Positions 1-8,785 are shown, numbered from the stretch's first letter. The stretch is DNA of 49,431 nt from JALZHR01 sp036389695 (GCA_036389695.1 DASVWG010000440.1:1-49431); one strand, 5' to 3'. The notes: generated from the letters alone by a model not told the origin. Translations and numbers: made by a program.

Positions 1-1
1 G

Positions 2-244
2 AATGACCAGCGCGGGCGCATTTCAATCGACGGCGACCGGATAACTTTTACGCCGAACAAGGATTACTGGATGAGCACAAACAGTTGTTATCCTTCCGCC
101 AACAAGGAAAAAAATAAGGAACTGCAGGCGGGTACTTATAATTTTGAAGTCGGCGAGAGAAGCGGCAAAACGTGGCTCTGTATGCGCGAAGTCGGCAAAA
201 CGGAAGTGAAAGATATTGTGTGTTACCCGCGAACCGACGATTAG
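2..244 (+). CDS. C-terminal part of an unrecognised protein (5' end outside window)
   Basis: An open frame runs in from the left edge and stops with TAG at 242-244, giving about 80 residues that end in CYPRTDD. The start lies outside the window. It contains three cysteines (NSCYPS, WLCMRE, IVCYPR), which would fit a small secreted disulfide-bonded domain, but no family was recognised. Codon use (frequent NNC/NNG with GCG, GGC) matches the neighbours. A strong hairpin terminator follows at 259-293, supporting this as a real gene end. Function unknown. Confidence 0.55.
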   Translation, partial: NDQRGRISIDGDRITFTPNKDYWMSTNSCYPSANKEKNKELQAGTYNFEVGERSGKTWLCMREVGKTEVKDIVCYPRTDD

Positions 245-258
245 TTTTCCGAAGCTGT

Positions 259-293
259 GGCAAAAGGGACTTATTTTACCAGTCCCTTTTGCC
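259..293 (+). terminator. Hairpin terminator after the partial first gene
   Basis: A perfect 13-bp stem, GGCAAAAGGGACT at 259-271 pairing with 281-293, encloses a 9-nt loop. The ascending arm is A-rich and the descending arm T-rich (CCCTTTTG), as in an intrinsic terminator. It begins 14 bases after the stop at 244 and precedes the gene starting at 350. Confidence 0.7.
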
Positions 294-349
294 GCCGGAT
301 AAATGGGAAATTCGCTTTAAATGTGAAGCTTTAAAAGGAGAATATTTTT

Positions 350-967
350 ATGTCTACGCAGCAAATGATTTTACAAAACAATCGCGAAAGTTTATTGATA
401 ACAAATCGAACGCTCGGCGCAATCGGAATAATTTTAAGCCCGATGCTCTTTCTCGCCTCGTTTTTTCACGCGGCTAATTTCGACCAGTTGAGTCCGTATC
501 CGTTCGTGACCAGTCTCGGCGGTATTTTATATCTGCTCGGCGCGGCGGCGAGCGCGACCGCGATGAGAAATCTGCGCGTCACCGGAAGCGGGCGCGGCGC
601 GGGCGTTTTATACGCCGTGCAGATGATTGGATTATTTCTGGCGATGGGTTTTGACGTTTTTCAATACGTCGCGCCTCACTTGCGCGGAACCGGAATTTTT
701 TTCATCACCGATATGGCTTATCCGTTCAGTCACGTCCTGATGATTATCGTCGGCGTCGCCGTTGTTCGCGCCGGAGTCTGGCGCGGCTGGCGTAAGATTC
801 CGGCGTTTCTGGTCGGTTTGGCGCTGCCTTTGTTTTTCGCCGCCAGCGCGATTTTCGGTCGCGCAAACGGCAGTTTTCTTTTTCCTTTGTTCGTCACCGT
901 CGGATTCTTTCTGCTGGGCTGTGCCGTCGTGACGACCGAAACAAATTCGGAGGCGAAATATGAATAA
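350..967 (+). CDS. Polytopic membrane protein of unknown function
   Basis: This 205-residue protein has about six hydrophobic segments (around residues 22-42, 52-70, 85-105, 120-140, 148-168 and 175-195), so it should be an integral inner-membrane protein. The ATG at 350 is preceded by a clear AAGGAG ribosome site at about 335-340. No catalytic motif or named family was recognised. Its stop overlaps the start of the next gene by 8 bases (960-967), so the two are probably translationally coupled. Confidence 0.7.
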   Translation: MSTQQMILQNNRESLLITNRTLGAIGIILSPMLFLASFFHAANFDQLSPYPFVTSLGGILYLLGAAASATAMRNLRVTGSGRGAGVLYAVQMIGLFLAMGFDVFQYVAPHLRGTGIFFITDMAYPFSHVLMIIVGVAVVRAGVWRGWRKIPAFLVGLALPLFFAASAIFGRANGSFLFPLFVTVGFFLLGCAVVTTETNSEAKYE

Positions 968-1802
968 ATTTTTGATTTTAATTTTTGCGATTATGTTTCT
1001 GCCGACGGCGATTTTCGCGCAGGCTGAGCCGGAGATTATGAGCTACAGGGAATACGGGAAAATTCAGCATAAACGCCCGTATATTTTGAAATTCAAAAAG
1101 GGAAGCGGCGAGCTTTTGTATTTCGGCATCGGTCACGCTTATAAATTAGACGACCCGCAAATCGCCGAGCTTGAAAAGCAATTTCTGGAATTTCGACCGA
1201 CGCTCGTTTTAAACGAAAGCGGCACGCCGCCTGCGCTGGAAACGGCGAAAGAAGCCATCGAGCGCTACGGCGAGCCGGGTTTGATGAGTTTTCTGGCGAA
1301 AAAACACGGCATTCCGATTAAATCTTTAGACCCGCCGCGTCTGGAAGAAATCAGATACATTCTCGCGACAAAGCGCTGGACGCTCGAACAGGTGATGCTT
1401 TTCTACATTTTGCGCCGCGTGCCGGAAAATAATAAAAAAGTAAACCCGCAATCGCCCGACGCGATGGTCGAGGAGATGTTGAAAGCGGCGGCAAAAACGC
1501 CCGGCTTTGAAAATTTGCCGAAAACCGTCGCGGAGTTTGAAGCGAGCGTCAAAAAACATCTGCCGACCGTTGCGGATTGGCGAAAGATTGAACAGAAAAT
1601 TTTCGACCCGAATCCCGATTTAGGCTTATACACCAACGACCTCGCCGACGCTTCCGTTAATTTTCGTGGAAAGTTTATGGTCAGGCTTTTGACGGCGGAA
1701 GTCGAAAAGGGCGAAAAAGTTTTCGCCGTCGTCGGCGCGAGCCACGTCGTCAAACAGGAAAAAGCGCTCAAGGAAATTCTAGGTCAGAACCGCCTGCGGT
1801 AG
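960..1802 (+). CDS. Secreted TraB/GumN-like protein
   Basis: This 280-residue protein starts with a typical signal peptide (hydrophobic run after MNKF, cleavage probably after IFAQA). The body resembles the TraB/GumN superfamily: an N-terminal strand with GIGHAY near residue 58, and a C-terminal VVGASHVVKQE segment near residue 261 matching the conserved GxxH pattern of that group. These proteins are often suspected to be metal-dependent hydrolases, but the biochemistry is poorly settled, so no reaction is assigned. The start overlaps the upstream membrane protein. The final residues (QNRLR and the stop) are encoded by the left arm of a 29-bp inverted repeat, so the original C-terminus may have been altered by that element. 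Confidence 0.6.
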   Translation: MNKFLILIFAIMFLPTAIFAQAEPEIMSYREYGKIQHKRPYILKFKKGSGELLYFGIGHAYKLDDPQIAELEKQFLEFRPTLVLNESGTPPALETAKEAIERYGEPGLMSFLAKKHGIPIKSLDPPRLEEIRYILATKRWTLEQVMLFYILRRVPENNKKVNPQSPDAMVEEMLKAAAKTPGFENLPKTVAEFEASVKKHLPTVADWRKIEQKIFDPNPDLGLYTNDLADASVNFRGKFMVRLLTAEVEKGEKVFAVVGASHVVKQEKALKEILGQNRLR

Positions 1803-1897
1803 CGGGCGGTTTAACGCAGCCCACTTAAAACGTAAAAATAAATTTAAACGTCTGAAACATTAATCTTCAACCGCCCGCTACCGCAGGCGGTTCTGAC
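1783..1897. repeat. GC-rich 29-bp perfect inverted repeat, copy 1
   Basis: Arms at 1783-1811 and 1869-1897 are exact reverse complements (arm starts GTCAGAACCGCCTGCGG), separated by a 57-bp AT-rich loop. The element lies between two convergent genes. The left arm encodes the last codons of the TraB-like gene, and the right arm ends on the last base of the kinase stop codon. A second copy with 28 of 29 arm bases identical lies at 20042-20181. It may act as a bidirectional terminator and has the character of a dispersed REP/BIME-like element. Confidence 0.85.
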
Positions 1898-4689
1898 TAC
1901 ATCATATCCGCAATCATATAAAGGAGAATCAGAGCCAGAATTGCCGCGATGCCGGTGGCGACGATGGCGATTAAGCGCCACGACAAAGTTATGCCTTCGG
2001 CATTGCGGCGGACAATCGGCGCGTTTTCGGTTTCAACCGCCGGTTTTCTATCTTCGCTCTTTTCAACGGATTGAATTTTTTTCGCTTCGACGGCAACGGG
2101 CAGTTTATTTTCCAATTCGTGAAGCGGACGGATTTTTTTGACGTAAGCGGCGAAGCGCGAATCGGCGCGCAGACGGTCGAGTCGCGGGTCGAATAAAAGC
2201 GTCGTCATCCAGTGGTCGCGTTCCGAATGGTTTTTATCGAGCCGCGCGAAGGCTTCGTCGATTTCGCCGAGTCCGGCGTGGATGACGGCGAAATAAATCT
2301 GCGGGAAATATTCGCCGCGCTTTTCGCGTTCGTCCATTTCGCGCAGGATTTTTCGGGCTTCCGCCCGCCGGTCGCCGATTGCCAAATCGTAGCCGAGCGT
2401 CGTCAGGTAAATCGAAACGCGGTTTGTCGACTCGACCGCGCGGCGAGCTGCTTCGATGCCTCTTTCCGTCTGTCCGAGAAACGGCGAAGACCAGCCGAAA
2501 CCGTGATTGCACAGAATATTTTCCGGGTCGATTTCCAAGCCCCGACGCAGCATTTCTTCGGCTTCGGCGTAGCGCCGCGCGTGGTGCAAAACGTAATGAT
2601 GCGCCGCGCAATGCGACGCCGAGCGCGGGTCGAGTTTTTGGGCGATTTTCATTTCCGCGACGGCTTCGTCGTTGCGCCCGACGGTTTGCAGCAGAAACGC
2701 GAACCATTCGTGCGCGCGCGGATTATTCGGATTCAGCTCGATGGCGCGTCGATAAAGCGTTTCGCTTTCGGCAAAATCCCAATCGTGTCCCCAGACCGTG
2801 AAAGCCAGCGCCGCGTAAGCTTCGGACAGAAGCGGGTCAAGCTCGATGGCGCGCCGCGCCGCCGTTTTCGCCGCCGCCCAGCACTGGGTCGGACGCAGGA
2901 ATGAATAAACTTCCATCCAGTTGTAATATTCGGCGATTCCGGCGTGAGCGAGCGCGAAATTCGGGTCGAGCCGCGCGGCTTCCTGAAAATATCGAACCGA
3001 TTCGGTAATTCCGCCCGCTTCGTAAGTTAGAAGATGAAAACGCCCGCGCAGGTAAGCTTCGTAAGCCGCCGCGTTTTGCGTGCCGCGCAGGCGCAGGCGC
3101 TCGTTTTCGGCTTCGGTCAGATGCGGCGCGAGCGAGGCGACGACTTTTTCCGAAATCGAATCCTGCAAAGCGAAAATATCGACTTCCGCTTCGTCAAACT
3201 GCGAAGCCCACAAAACCGAATTGTCGTCGATTTTTAAAAGCTGAATGATGATTCGAAAACGCGAATCGCGGCGCACGATGCGACCTTCGAGAACGTAATC
3301 GACCGCCAGTTGCCTGCCGAGCGCGAGCGAATCGCCGGCGCTTTTCTGCGCAAACTGCACGACCGAGCTCGTCGGGCGCACGATGATTTGCCGCACGTTC
3401 GAAAGCCGCGTCGTCAGCGCGTCAGCCAGCCCGACGCCCAGAAATGCGGATTCCGCGTCATCGCGCCCTGCTTGAAATTGCCGCAGCGGCAAAACGGCGA
3501 GCGTTTTCAGCGTCGAGCCGGAATTCGGCGAAGGCTTATCAATCGCCGATTCATCGTAAAACGCCGGAACGATTTCCGCCGAAACCGCATCGCCCGCCAG
3601 ATAATTTTTGATTTCCGCCGCGAGTTCCGCGACCGTCGAATAACGCTCATCGACGCGCTTCCGCAAAGCTTTTAGAATAATTGATTCCAGATGCGAACTC
3701 AGTTTATCGCCGCCCGGACTTTGGACTTTGGACTTTGGACTTTCGACTTCCTGTTCACAGATAACGCGGGCGATTTCGTGCGGCGCGCGGCTCGGGAATT
3801 TATACGGCGGGTGTCCGGTGACGAGCTTATACAGCACGACGCCGAGCGAATAGACGTCGCTCGAGGCGGTTAAATTCTCGCCGCGCACCTGTTCGGGCGA
3901 AGCGTATTCGGGCGTCATCATCCATCTGCCGGTGACGGTAATTTCTTTTGTTTGCGAAGATAGCTCGTCGCCGTCGAGCCTGGCGATGCCGAAATCGAGC
4001 AGTTTTGCCGTGCCGTCTTTTTTCACCAGAATGTTTGAAGGCTTGATGTCGCGGTGCAGAATGTTCTGGCGATGCGCGTATTCGACCGCCGCGCAGATTT
4101 GTTCGAAAAGTTCGAGACGCTCTCTGACGGTCAGACGGTTTTCGTCGCAATATTCGAGCAGCGTTTCGCCTTCGACGTATTCCGTTATCAAATACGGCGA
4201 GCCGTCAGAGGTTGTGCCGCCGTCGTAAAGGCGCGCGATATTCGGATGGTCGAGCGCGGCTAAAATCTGTCGTTCCTGGCGGAAACGGCGAATCATAAAT
4301 TCGTTACGCAAATGGCGATTGATGATTTTCAGGGCGACGCGGCGCTTGAATTCGCCGTCGGCGCGTTCGGCTAAAAAAACCGCGCCCATGCCGCCGCGCC
4401 CGATTTCTTTTTCGATGCGATAAGCGCCGATTTTCTGTCCGACTGGCGCGATGGTTTGCGTATTCGCCGGAATGTTTTTGTCAAAAAGCGAAAGCGAAGC
4501 GTCAGCCGCCGCAGGCGTTTCGATAAAATCCTGAGCGTTTTCGTCAGCCGCCAGCATCGCTTCGACTTCGCCGCGCATCGCGTCGTCGCCGCCGCACGCC
4601 GCGTCTAAAAACTCTGCGCGTTTCGCGGGCGCAAGTTCGACGGCTTGCTCAAAGATTTCGACGATTTTGTTCCAGTTTGTTTCAGACAT
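1897..4689 (-). CDS. Ser/Thr protein kinase with TolB/FlgO-like and TPR domains
   Basis: This 930-residue protein phosphorylates Ser/Thr residues. The N-terminal ~80 residues form a helical module typical of acidobacterial and planctomycete kinases near ECF sigma factors. The kinase domain spans about 90-365, with glycine loop GRGGMG (97-102), ATP lysine K121, HRD (212-214) and DFG (232-234), so it looks active. A segment at about 395-520 (TLAVLPLRQF, YVLEGRIV) resembles the TolB/FlgO-like domain. TPR repeats fill about 540-800, and a single membrane helix lies near the C-terminus (about 905-927). Residues 316-325 are encoded by four tandem 7-mers in a variable loop. It sits downstream, on the same strand, of a membrane protein and an ECF sigma factor, suggesting a signalling operon. 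Confidence 0.9.
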   Translation of the reverse strand: MSETNWNKIVEIFEQAVELAPAKRAEFLDAACGGDDAMRGEVEAMLAADENAQDFIETPAAADASLSLFDKNIPANTQTIAPVGQKIGAYRIEKEIGRGGMGAVFLAERADGEFKRRVALKIINRHLRNEFMIRRFRQERQILAALDHPNIARLYDGGTTSDGSPYLITEYVEGETLLEYCDENRLTVRERLELFEQICAAVEYAHRQNILHRDIKPSNILVKKDGTAKLLDFGIARLDGDELSSQTKEITVTGRWMMTPEYASPEQVRGENLTASSDVYSLGVVLYKLVTGHPPYKFPSRAPHEIARVICEQEVESPKSKVQSPGGDKLSSHLESIILKALRKRVDERYSTVAELAAEIKNYLAGDAVSAEIVPAFYDESAIDKPSPNSGSTLKTLAVLPLRQFQAGRDDAESAFLGVGLADALTTRLSNVRQIIVRPTSSVVQFAQKSAGDSLALGRQLAVDYVLEGRIVRRDSRFRIIIQLLKIDDNSVLWASQFDEAEVDIFALQDSISEKVVASLAPHLTEAENERLRLRGTQNAAAYEAYLRGRFHLLTYEAGGITESVRYFQEAARLDPNFALAHAGIAEYYNWMEVYSFLRPTQCWAAAKTAARRAIELDPLLSEAYAALAFTVWGHDWDFAESETLYRRAIELNPNNPRAHEWFAFLLQTVGRNDEAVAEMKIAQKLDPRSASHCAAHHYVLHHARRYAEAEEMLRRGLEIDPENILCNHGFGWSSPFLGQTERGIEAARRAVESTNRVSIYLTTLGYDLAIGDRRAEARKILREMDEREKRGEYFPQIYFAVIHAGLGEIDEAFARLDKNHSERDHWMTTLLFDPRLDRLRADSRFAAYVKKIRPLHELENKLPVAVEAKKIQSVEKSEDRKPAVETENAPIVRRNAEGITLSWRLIAIVATGIAAILALILLYMIADMM
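3716..3743. repeat. Four tandem GGACTTT heptamers inside the kinase gene
   Basis: GGACTTT is repeated exactly four times at 3716-3743. Read on the minus strand it encodes a Ser/Pro/Lys/Val/Gln peptide in a loop between two kinase helices. Three heptamers equal 21 bases, so insertion in multiples of three units keeps the frame. The same heptamer builds the inverted-repeat arms at 42318-42348 and 42766-42796. Confidence 0.85.
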
Positions 4690-4785
4690 AGAGAATGTTG
4701 GATTCAGAATTCAGGATGCAGGATTCTTGAAGTCATTATCGACACGAATTTGCATTAAATCATGCATTTTACGCTGGAAAACAAA

Positions 4786-4907
4786 GTTTCCGGCTCAGAA
4801 ACTCAAGCTTTCGGCTTGGAGGCTGGAGATTCTGACTGAGAAGCTTGAGATTCCGGCTTGGAATCTTAAGCTTCTCACTCGGCGCGGCGAGGCTCTGAGC
4901 CGGAAAC
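4786..4907. repeat. Inverted repeat rich in CTTGAG/GGCTTGG-like units
   Basis: The gap between the kinase start (4689) and the next gene (4875) contains a perfect 14-bp inverted repeat, GTTTCCGGCTCAGA at 4786-4799 and its complement at 4894-4907. Between the arms are nested partial palindromes around AAGCTTTCGGCTTGG and its relatives. The right arm lies inside the last codons of the minus-strand membrane protein gene. No other coding potential is visible between 4690 and 4874. Confidence 0.65.
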
Positions 4908-5399
4908 GAAAGCGTTTTCGGTTGACCAGACTCGCAACGCGATGATTGAAAAGACGAATCCTGCCAGTTCAACTATTAAGCGGATTCGGTTTCCTAATTT
5001 CCAACGCTCAACTCCGGCAACAATGTCGGCGGCGGCTAAGTCGCCCGCAATGCTGTGCTGAAACATACTTCCGACGAGCGGAGCCAGATAAAAAGCTAAT
5101 GCGACAAATAAAACCAGCGAAGTTCCCGCCGAGAGCGCAAGCCAAATTCTTGCCCGTCGCGCCGACTTCCAAGCCGCAATCGCCGCGCCGATTGCCAGGA
5201 CTACAAACAATGGGTTGAAAAGCGGAAAAAACGGCAAGCCGCCGCTCGTCGGCAGTGCGTCGTAAGCTTTGAGAGATGCGGGCGGCGATGCGCTCCACTT
5301 CGGCACGGTCATCAATTCGTTGAAAACTTGTCCGCCGCACCAAATTCCCCAAACGAAAATGGACGCGATTAAGAGCGCAGATGCTAATTTATTTCTCAT
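4875..5399 (-). CDS. DUF1772-like small membrane protein
   Basis: This 174-residue protein has four predicted membrane helices (about 8-26, 62-82, 88-108 and 140-160). A WSASPPASLKAYDALP-like loop between the first and second helices recalls the DUF1772 (anthrone-oxygenase-like) family. That assignment is tentative, and no reaction is claimed. It lies between the ECF sigma gene (start 6042) and the kinase gene on the same strand. The position suggests it could be the sensor or an anti-sigma-like partner, but this is inference only. The last ~10 residues (SGSEPRRAE) are encoded inside a repeat arm. Confidence 0.55.
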   Translation of the reverse strand: MRNKLASALLIASIFVWGIWCGGQVFNELMTVPKWSASPPASLKAYDALPTSGGLPFFPLFNPLFVVLAIGAAIAAWKSARRARIWLALSAGTSLVLFVALAFYLAPLVGSMFQHSIAGDLAAADIVAGVERWKLGNRIRLIVELAGFVFSIIALRVWSTENAFVSGSEPRRAE

Positions 5400-5475
5400 A
5401 AATTTCCCTTTGACCCGGTTTCACATTAAGCGGGCTAACTTTGAATTATCGCGAATTACATTTCCGAATCCGGAG

Positions 5476-6042
5476 TTATTCGCTCGCCAATTCCTTATAA
5501 AGCCAGGCTTTCGCGACGCGCCAGTGGCGCATTACCGTCGAAAGGCTGACGTTCATTACTTCCGCCGTTTCTTCCGCCGACAAGCCGCCGAAGTATCTTA
5601 ATTCGACGACGCGGCTGCGTTCGGGGTCGATTTCCGAGAGCTTTTGCAAAGCTTCGTCGAGCATTATCAATTCGTTCGCGCGTTCGTCGCGGACGTCGAC
5701 TGCGCCGTCGTCGAGCGAGATTTGCCCGGCTCCGCTGCCGCGTTTTTCCGCCAGCCGCTCGCGGGCGCGGTCAATCAGGATTCGCCGCATCGCCTGCGCC
5801 GTGACGCCGAAAAACTGCGCGCGGTTTTGCCAGTTGACGCGCGTCTGGTCAACCAGCTTCAGATAAGCTTCGTGGACGAGCGCGGTCGTCTGCAAAGTGT
5901 GATTCTGCGCTTCGCGGCGCAGGTGGCGATGCGCGATTAACTGCAACTCACGGTAAACTAACGGCATCAATTGTTCCAAAGCATTTCGGTCGCCGCCGCT
6001 CCATTCAATCAATAATTGTGTGACATCGGGAGAATTTTGCAT
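5476..6042 (-). CDS. ECF-subfamily RNA polymerase sigma factor
   Basis: This 188-residue protein has a region 2 near the N-terminus (LMPLVYRELQLIAHRHLRRE, about 25-45), the conserved HTLQTTALVHEAYLKLVD stretch (about 47-65), and a region 4 helix-turn-helix (LSAEETAEVMNVSLSTVMRHW, about 153-175). The TTALVHEAYLKL signature is characteristic of the acidobacterial/planctomycete ECF group usually found next to Ser/Thr kinases. It should redirect RNA polymerase to a small regulon, and the family typically pairs with a cognate kinase. The likely partner is the TPR kinase at 1897-4689, with one membrane protein gene between. No anti-sigma factor is evident. Confidence 0.9.
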   Translation of the reverse strand: MQNSPDVTQLLIEWSGGDRNALEQLMPLVYRELQLIAHRHLRREAQNHTLQTTALVHEAYLKLVDQTRVNWQNRAQFFGVTAQAMRRILIDRARERLAEKRGSGAGQISLDDGAVDVRDERANELIMLDEALQKLSEIDPERSRVVELRYFGGLSAEETAEVMNVSLSTVMRHWRVAKAWLYKELASE

Positions 6043-6106
6043 TTCGTTTGCCCGCAGACTTGAACAATATAAACTATTTTCGCCTCCGAAGCGTAATTGA
6101 TTTACG

Positions 6107-6123
6107 AAGGTTTCGCGAACCTT
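6107..6123. promoter_or_regulatory. Short palindrome in the divergent sigma/kinase intergenic region
   Basis: AAGGTT-TCGCG-AACCTT at 6107-6123 is a perfect 6-bp palindrome with a 5-bp centre. It lies in the 158-bp gap between the divergent ECF sigma gene (start 6042) and the second kinase gene (start 6201). It could be an operator or a small hairpin. There is no independent support for either. Confidence 0.25.
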
Positions 6124-6200
6124 TTGCCCGTCGGATTTCGCAATAACTTTTTGAGACGAAGTGTAGTAAAATGGCGTCTTATTTTCGGGAGCTATAAAAA

Positions 6201-7976
6201 ATGATAAAAGCCGGAGAAATTTTACAAGGTCGTTACCGCATCGAGAGGCAAATCGGCGCGGGCGGCATGGGCGCTGTTTTTGTCGCCACGGACGAGCGTT
6301 TCGGCAGCACGGTGGCGATAAAAGAGACGCTTTTTACCGACGAGAGACTGCTCAAAGCCTTCGAGCGCGAAGCGCGGCTTCTGAACAGTTTGCGGCACAC
6401 GGCGCTGCCGAAAGTGAGCGACCATTTTGTCGATGAAAACGGTCAGTTTATCGTGATGGAATACATCGCGGGCGACGATTTGGCGGAGATGATGGAAAAA
6501 CGCGTCGGCGCGTTTCCGCTCGAAGACGTTTTGAAATGGGCTGACCAATTGCTCGACGCGCTGGATTTTCTGCACACGCAGGAAATGCCCGTCATTCACC
6601 GCGACATCAAGCCGCAAAATCTGAAGCTCACGCCGCGCGGGCAGATTATTCTGCTGGATTTCGGTCTGGCGAAAGGAAGCGTGACGAACGCCGAATCCTT
6701 AACCGCCGCGAAAAGCGTTTTCGGTTATTCGCGCAGTTACGCTTCGCTCGAACAAATTCAGGGCACCGGCACCGACCCGCGCAGCGATTTATATTCTTTA
6801 GCCGCGACGCTTTATCATTTGATGACCGGCGCGCCGCCGGCTGACGCGCTGACGCGCGCGATGTCGGTTTTAAACGGCGAAAAAGACCCTCTGATTCCGG
6901 CGCATCACCTGCAAAAACAGATTCCGGCGGGCGTTGCGGAAGTTTTAAATCGCTCGATGGCTTTAAACGCCAATCATCGTCCTTCGTCCGCCTTCGCGAT
7001 GCGCGAGCTTTTACGCGAAGGCGTAAATATTACCGAAGCGGACGAATACCCAACCGTTGCCGACGTCTCTTCGACCGCCAGCCTTTTTACGCAGAAAACG
7101 GCGGTGATGGCGGATAAATCGAGCGCTTTATCTTCCGAGCTGAACTCGTCGCTTTTGCCGGTCGCGGATTTGTCCAAACAAACCGAAACGGAAGACGAAA
7201 CTTCCGTTCGAACGAACGTCATCAAAAGCGATTCGAACCCGAACAAATCCAACACCGAAACTATTCAGCCGCTCGCCGCAATGACCGAGACGCGCGGCAA
7301 TCGAAAAAGCTTTTTTGCAATCGCCGCGACGGCGCTGGGCATATTGCTCGCGCTCTGCAGCGCCGTTTTGGCTTTATACGTTTTCAAGCCGGAAATTTTC
7401 GGGCGCGATGCGACGCCGAACGTCGACAGGCAGTTAAATCTGGCGGACGCGCCGAAAAATGAATCGAACGCCGCCAACGCCGCAAACACTAATCCAATCG
7501 TTGCCGACGCGGCGAACACGAACAGCTCGACGGTTAACGCTCCGGTCGAAACGGTGACGACGAAAAAGGAAAATTTACCGAAGGCGGATGAAAAAGCTTC
7601 GTCCGAAATTCCGCCCGCCGCGAAAAATAATCCGCGCGGCGCCAAGCCGCATCCGAATCAATCCGGCACATCCGTCAGCGAAAATACGGATGATGACGAT
7701 GATTCGGACGATGACGGCGAAGTAAAAATGACCGGCAACAAAATCGAAACCAAAGACGTGATAATCGATGAAAAAGGCGTCGTCACGTTTAAAAATCCGA
7801 AGCTGAAACCGGGCGCGCGAGTTTATAATGTGCGCCCGATTATTACGCCTAAACAGATGGAACGGATGACGCCCGAACAAAGAGAAAAACTCAGAAAGCT
7901 GATGGAAATGCACCGCGCGATGCCGAGATTCGAGCCGAAGCCGCCGCCCGTGCCGCAAACGAAGCCGAATCAGTAG
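6201..7976 (+). CDS. Transmembrane Ser/Thr protein kinase (PknB-like)
   Basis: This 591-residue kinase has glycine loop GAGGMG (19-24), ATP lysine K41, HRD (134-136) and DFG (154-156), so the N-terminal ~275 residues should be catalytically active and cytoplasmic. A low-complexity linker leads to one membrane helix at about 370-392. The C-terminal ~200 residues, probably periplasmic, hold Asn/Ala-rich and Asp-rich stretches and a final Pro/Lys segment after a helical MTPEQREKLRKLMEMHRAM region. No PASTA or other sensor domain is recognised. The start is supported by an ATG after a GGGAGC-type site at about 6188-6193. The stop is flush with an inverted repeat. Confidence 0.9.
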   Translation: MIKAGEILQGRYRIERQIGAGGMGAVFVATDERFGSTVAIKETLFTDERLLKAFEREARLLNSLRHTALPKVSDHFVDENGQFIVMEYIAGDDLAEMMEKRVGAFPLEDVLKWADQLLDALDFLHTQEMPVIHRDIKPQNLKLTPRGQIILLDFGLAKGSVTNAESLTAAKSVFGYSRSYASLEQIQGTGTDPRSDLYSLAATLYHLMTGAPPADALTRAMSVLNGEKDPLIPAHHLQKQIPAGVAEVLNRSMALNANHRPSSAFAMRELLREGVNITEADEYPTVADVSSTASLFTQKTAVMADKSSALSSELNSSLLPVADLSKQTETEDETSVRTNVIKSDSNPNKSNTETIQPLAAMTETRGNRKSFFAIAATALGILLALCSAVLALYVFKPEIFGRDATPNVDRQLNLADAPKNESNAANAANTNPIVADAANTNSSTVNAPVETVTTKKENLPKADEKASSEIPPAAKNNPRGAKPHPNQSGTSVSENTDDDDDSDDDGEVKMTGNKIETKDVIIDEKGVVTFKNPKLKPGARVYNVRPIITPKQMERMTPEQREKLRKLMEMHRAMPRFEPKPPPVPQTKPNQ

Positions 7977-8081
7977 AAGACAGAAGACAGAAGTCGGAAG
8001 TCAGAAGTTAGTTAATATAAAATCGTGAATTTGATTTTAATTCAATTAGCTACTGTCTTCCGACTTCTGTCTTCTGTCTTC
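7976..8081. repeat. Heptamer-based inverted repeat between convergent genes
   Basis: Arms at 7976-8004 and 8053-8081 are 29 bases long and match at 28 positions as reverse complements. Each arm is built from AGAAGAC/AGAAGTC 7-mers. The left arm begins on the last base of the kinase stop codon, and the right arm ends 10 bases before the end of plsC. It is probably a bidirectional transcription terminator or RNA-stabilising hairpin. Confidence 0.85.
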
Positions 8082-8090
8082 CCACAATCT

Positions 8091-8729
8091 TCACATCTTA
8101 CTTTTAATAATTTCTTCCAGCCTGTCGGTTAATTTGTCGATTTCCGCGCGGTCGTCGCGGTTGGCGGGAAGCTCTATCAGCGGGTGATAAAAAATTTCGA
8201 CTTTGCCGAAGCGCGGAAATTTCATATCCTGCGCCCAGATTTTATTTGCGCCGCGAATCGTGACGGGCAGAATCGGGACGCCGGCGAGCATCGCGATTTT
8301 TATCGCGCCGTTTTTGAATTCGAGCATTTTACCGTCGGAAAATTCGCGCGCGCCTTCGGGAAAAATCACCAGCGTCGCGCCTTCGCGCAAGGCTTTGACG
8401 GCTTGTTTCAGAGATTCCTTGCTGCCGCGTTCCAGATTGACCGGAAACGCGCCGAGATAGCGAATCATATCGCCGACCAGAAACCATTCAAACACTTTGT
8501 CCCAAGCCATAAAGCGAAACTTTCTGCGAATCGGTATGCAAATCCAGAACGGGTCGAAATAGCTCTGGTGATTCGGCACGATAAGCAAGCCGCTTTCCAG
8601 ATTTTGCGGAATGTTTTCCGTGTTATGAAACTTGATTCGCCAGAAAAGCTTGCTGATGGAAATCGCGAAATAACGAAGGGCTTCGATGACAACCGGCGCA
8701 GGATATTTGTTATGGGTTGATTCTTTCAC
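8091..8729 (-). CDS. plsC: 1-acyl-sn-glycerol-3-phosphate acyltransferase
   Basis: This 212-residue PlsC-family enzyme transfers an acyl chain to lysophosphatidate to make phosphatidate at the inner membrane. The HX4D catalytic motif is NHQSYFD (H54, D59), and the FPEG substrate motif is at 123-126. A membrane-associating hydrophobic stretch lies near residues 45-52, and the family's usual length is matched. It is transcribed on the same strand as the PilZ gene upstream, from which it is separated by a long heptamer inverted repeat. Other acyltransferases of the same superfamily (for example lysophospholipid acyltransferases) cannot be excluded. Confidence 0.85.
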   Translation of the reverse strand: MKESTHNKYPAPVVIEALRYFAISISKLFWRIKFHNTENIPQNLESGLLIVPNHQSYFDPFWICIPIRRKFRFMAWDKVFEWFLVGDMIRYLGAFPVNLERGSKESLKQAVKALREGATLVIFPEGAREFSDGKMLEFKNGAIKIAMLAGVPILPVTIRGANKIWAQDMKFPRFGKVEIFYHPLIELPANRDDRAEIDKLTDRLEEIIKSKM

Positions 8730-8785
8730 GCGAAATTAAAGAAAAGAAAATTTTACAGCGTTAAGAATAACTAATTTTCCTTTTT

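Noticed and set aside
172..477. Small plus-strand open frame across the first terminator
   Set aside because: It spans a strong terminator hairpin and overlaps two better-supported frames.
2212..2904. Plus-strand open frame inside the TPR kinase gene
   Set aside because: Antisense shadow of a well-supported kinase gene; no start site or domain.
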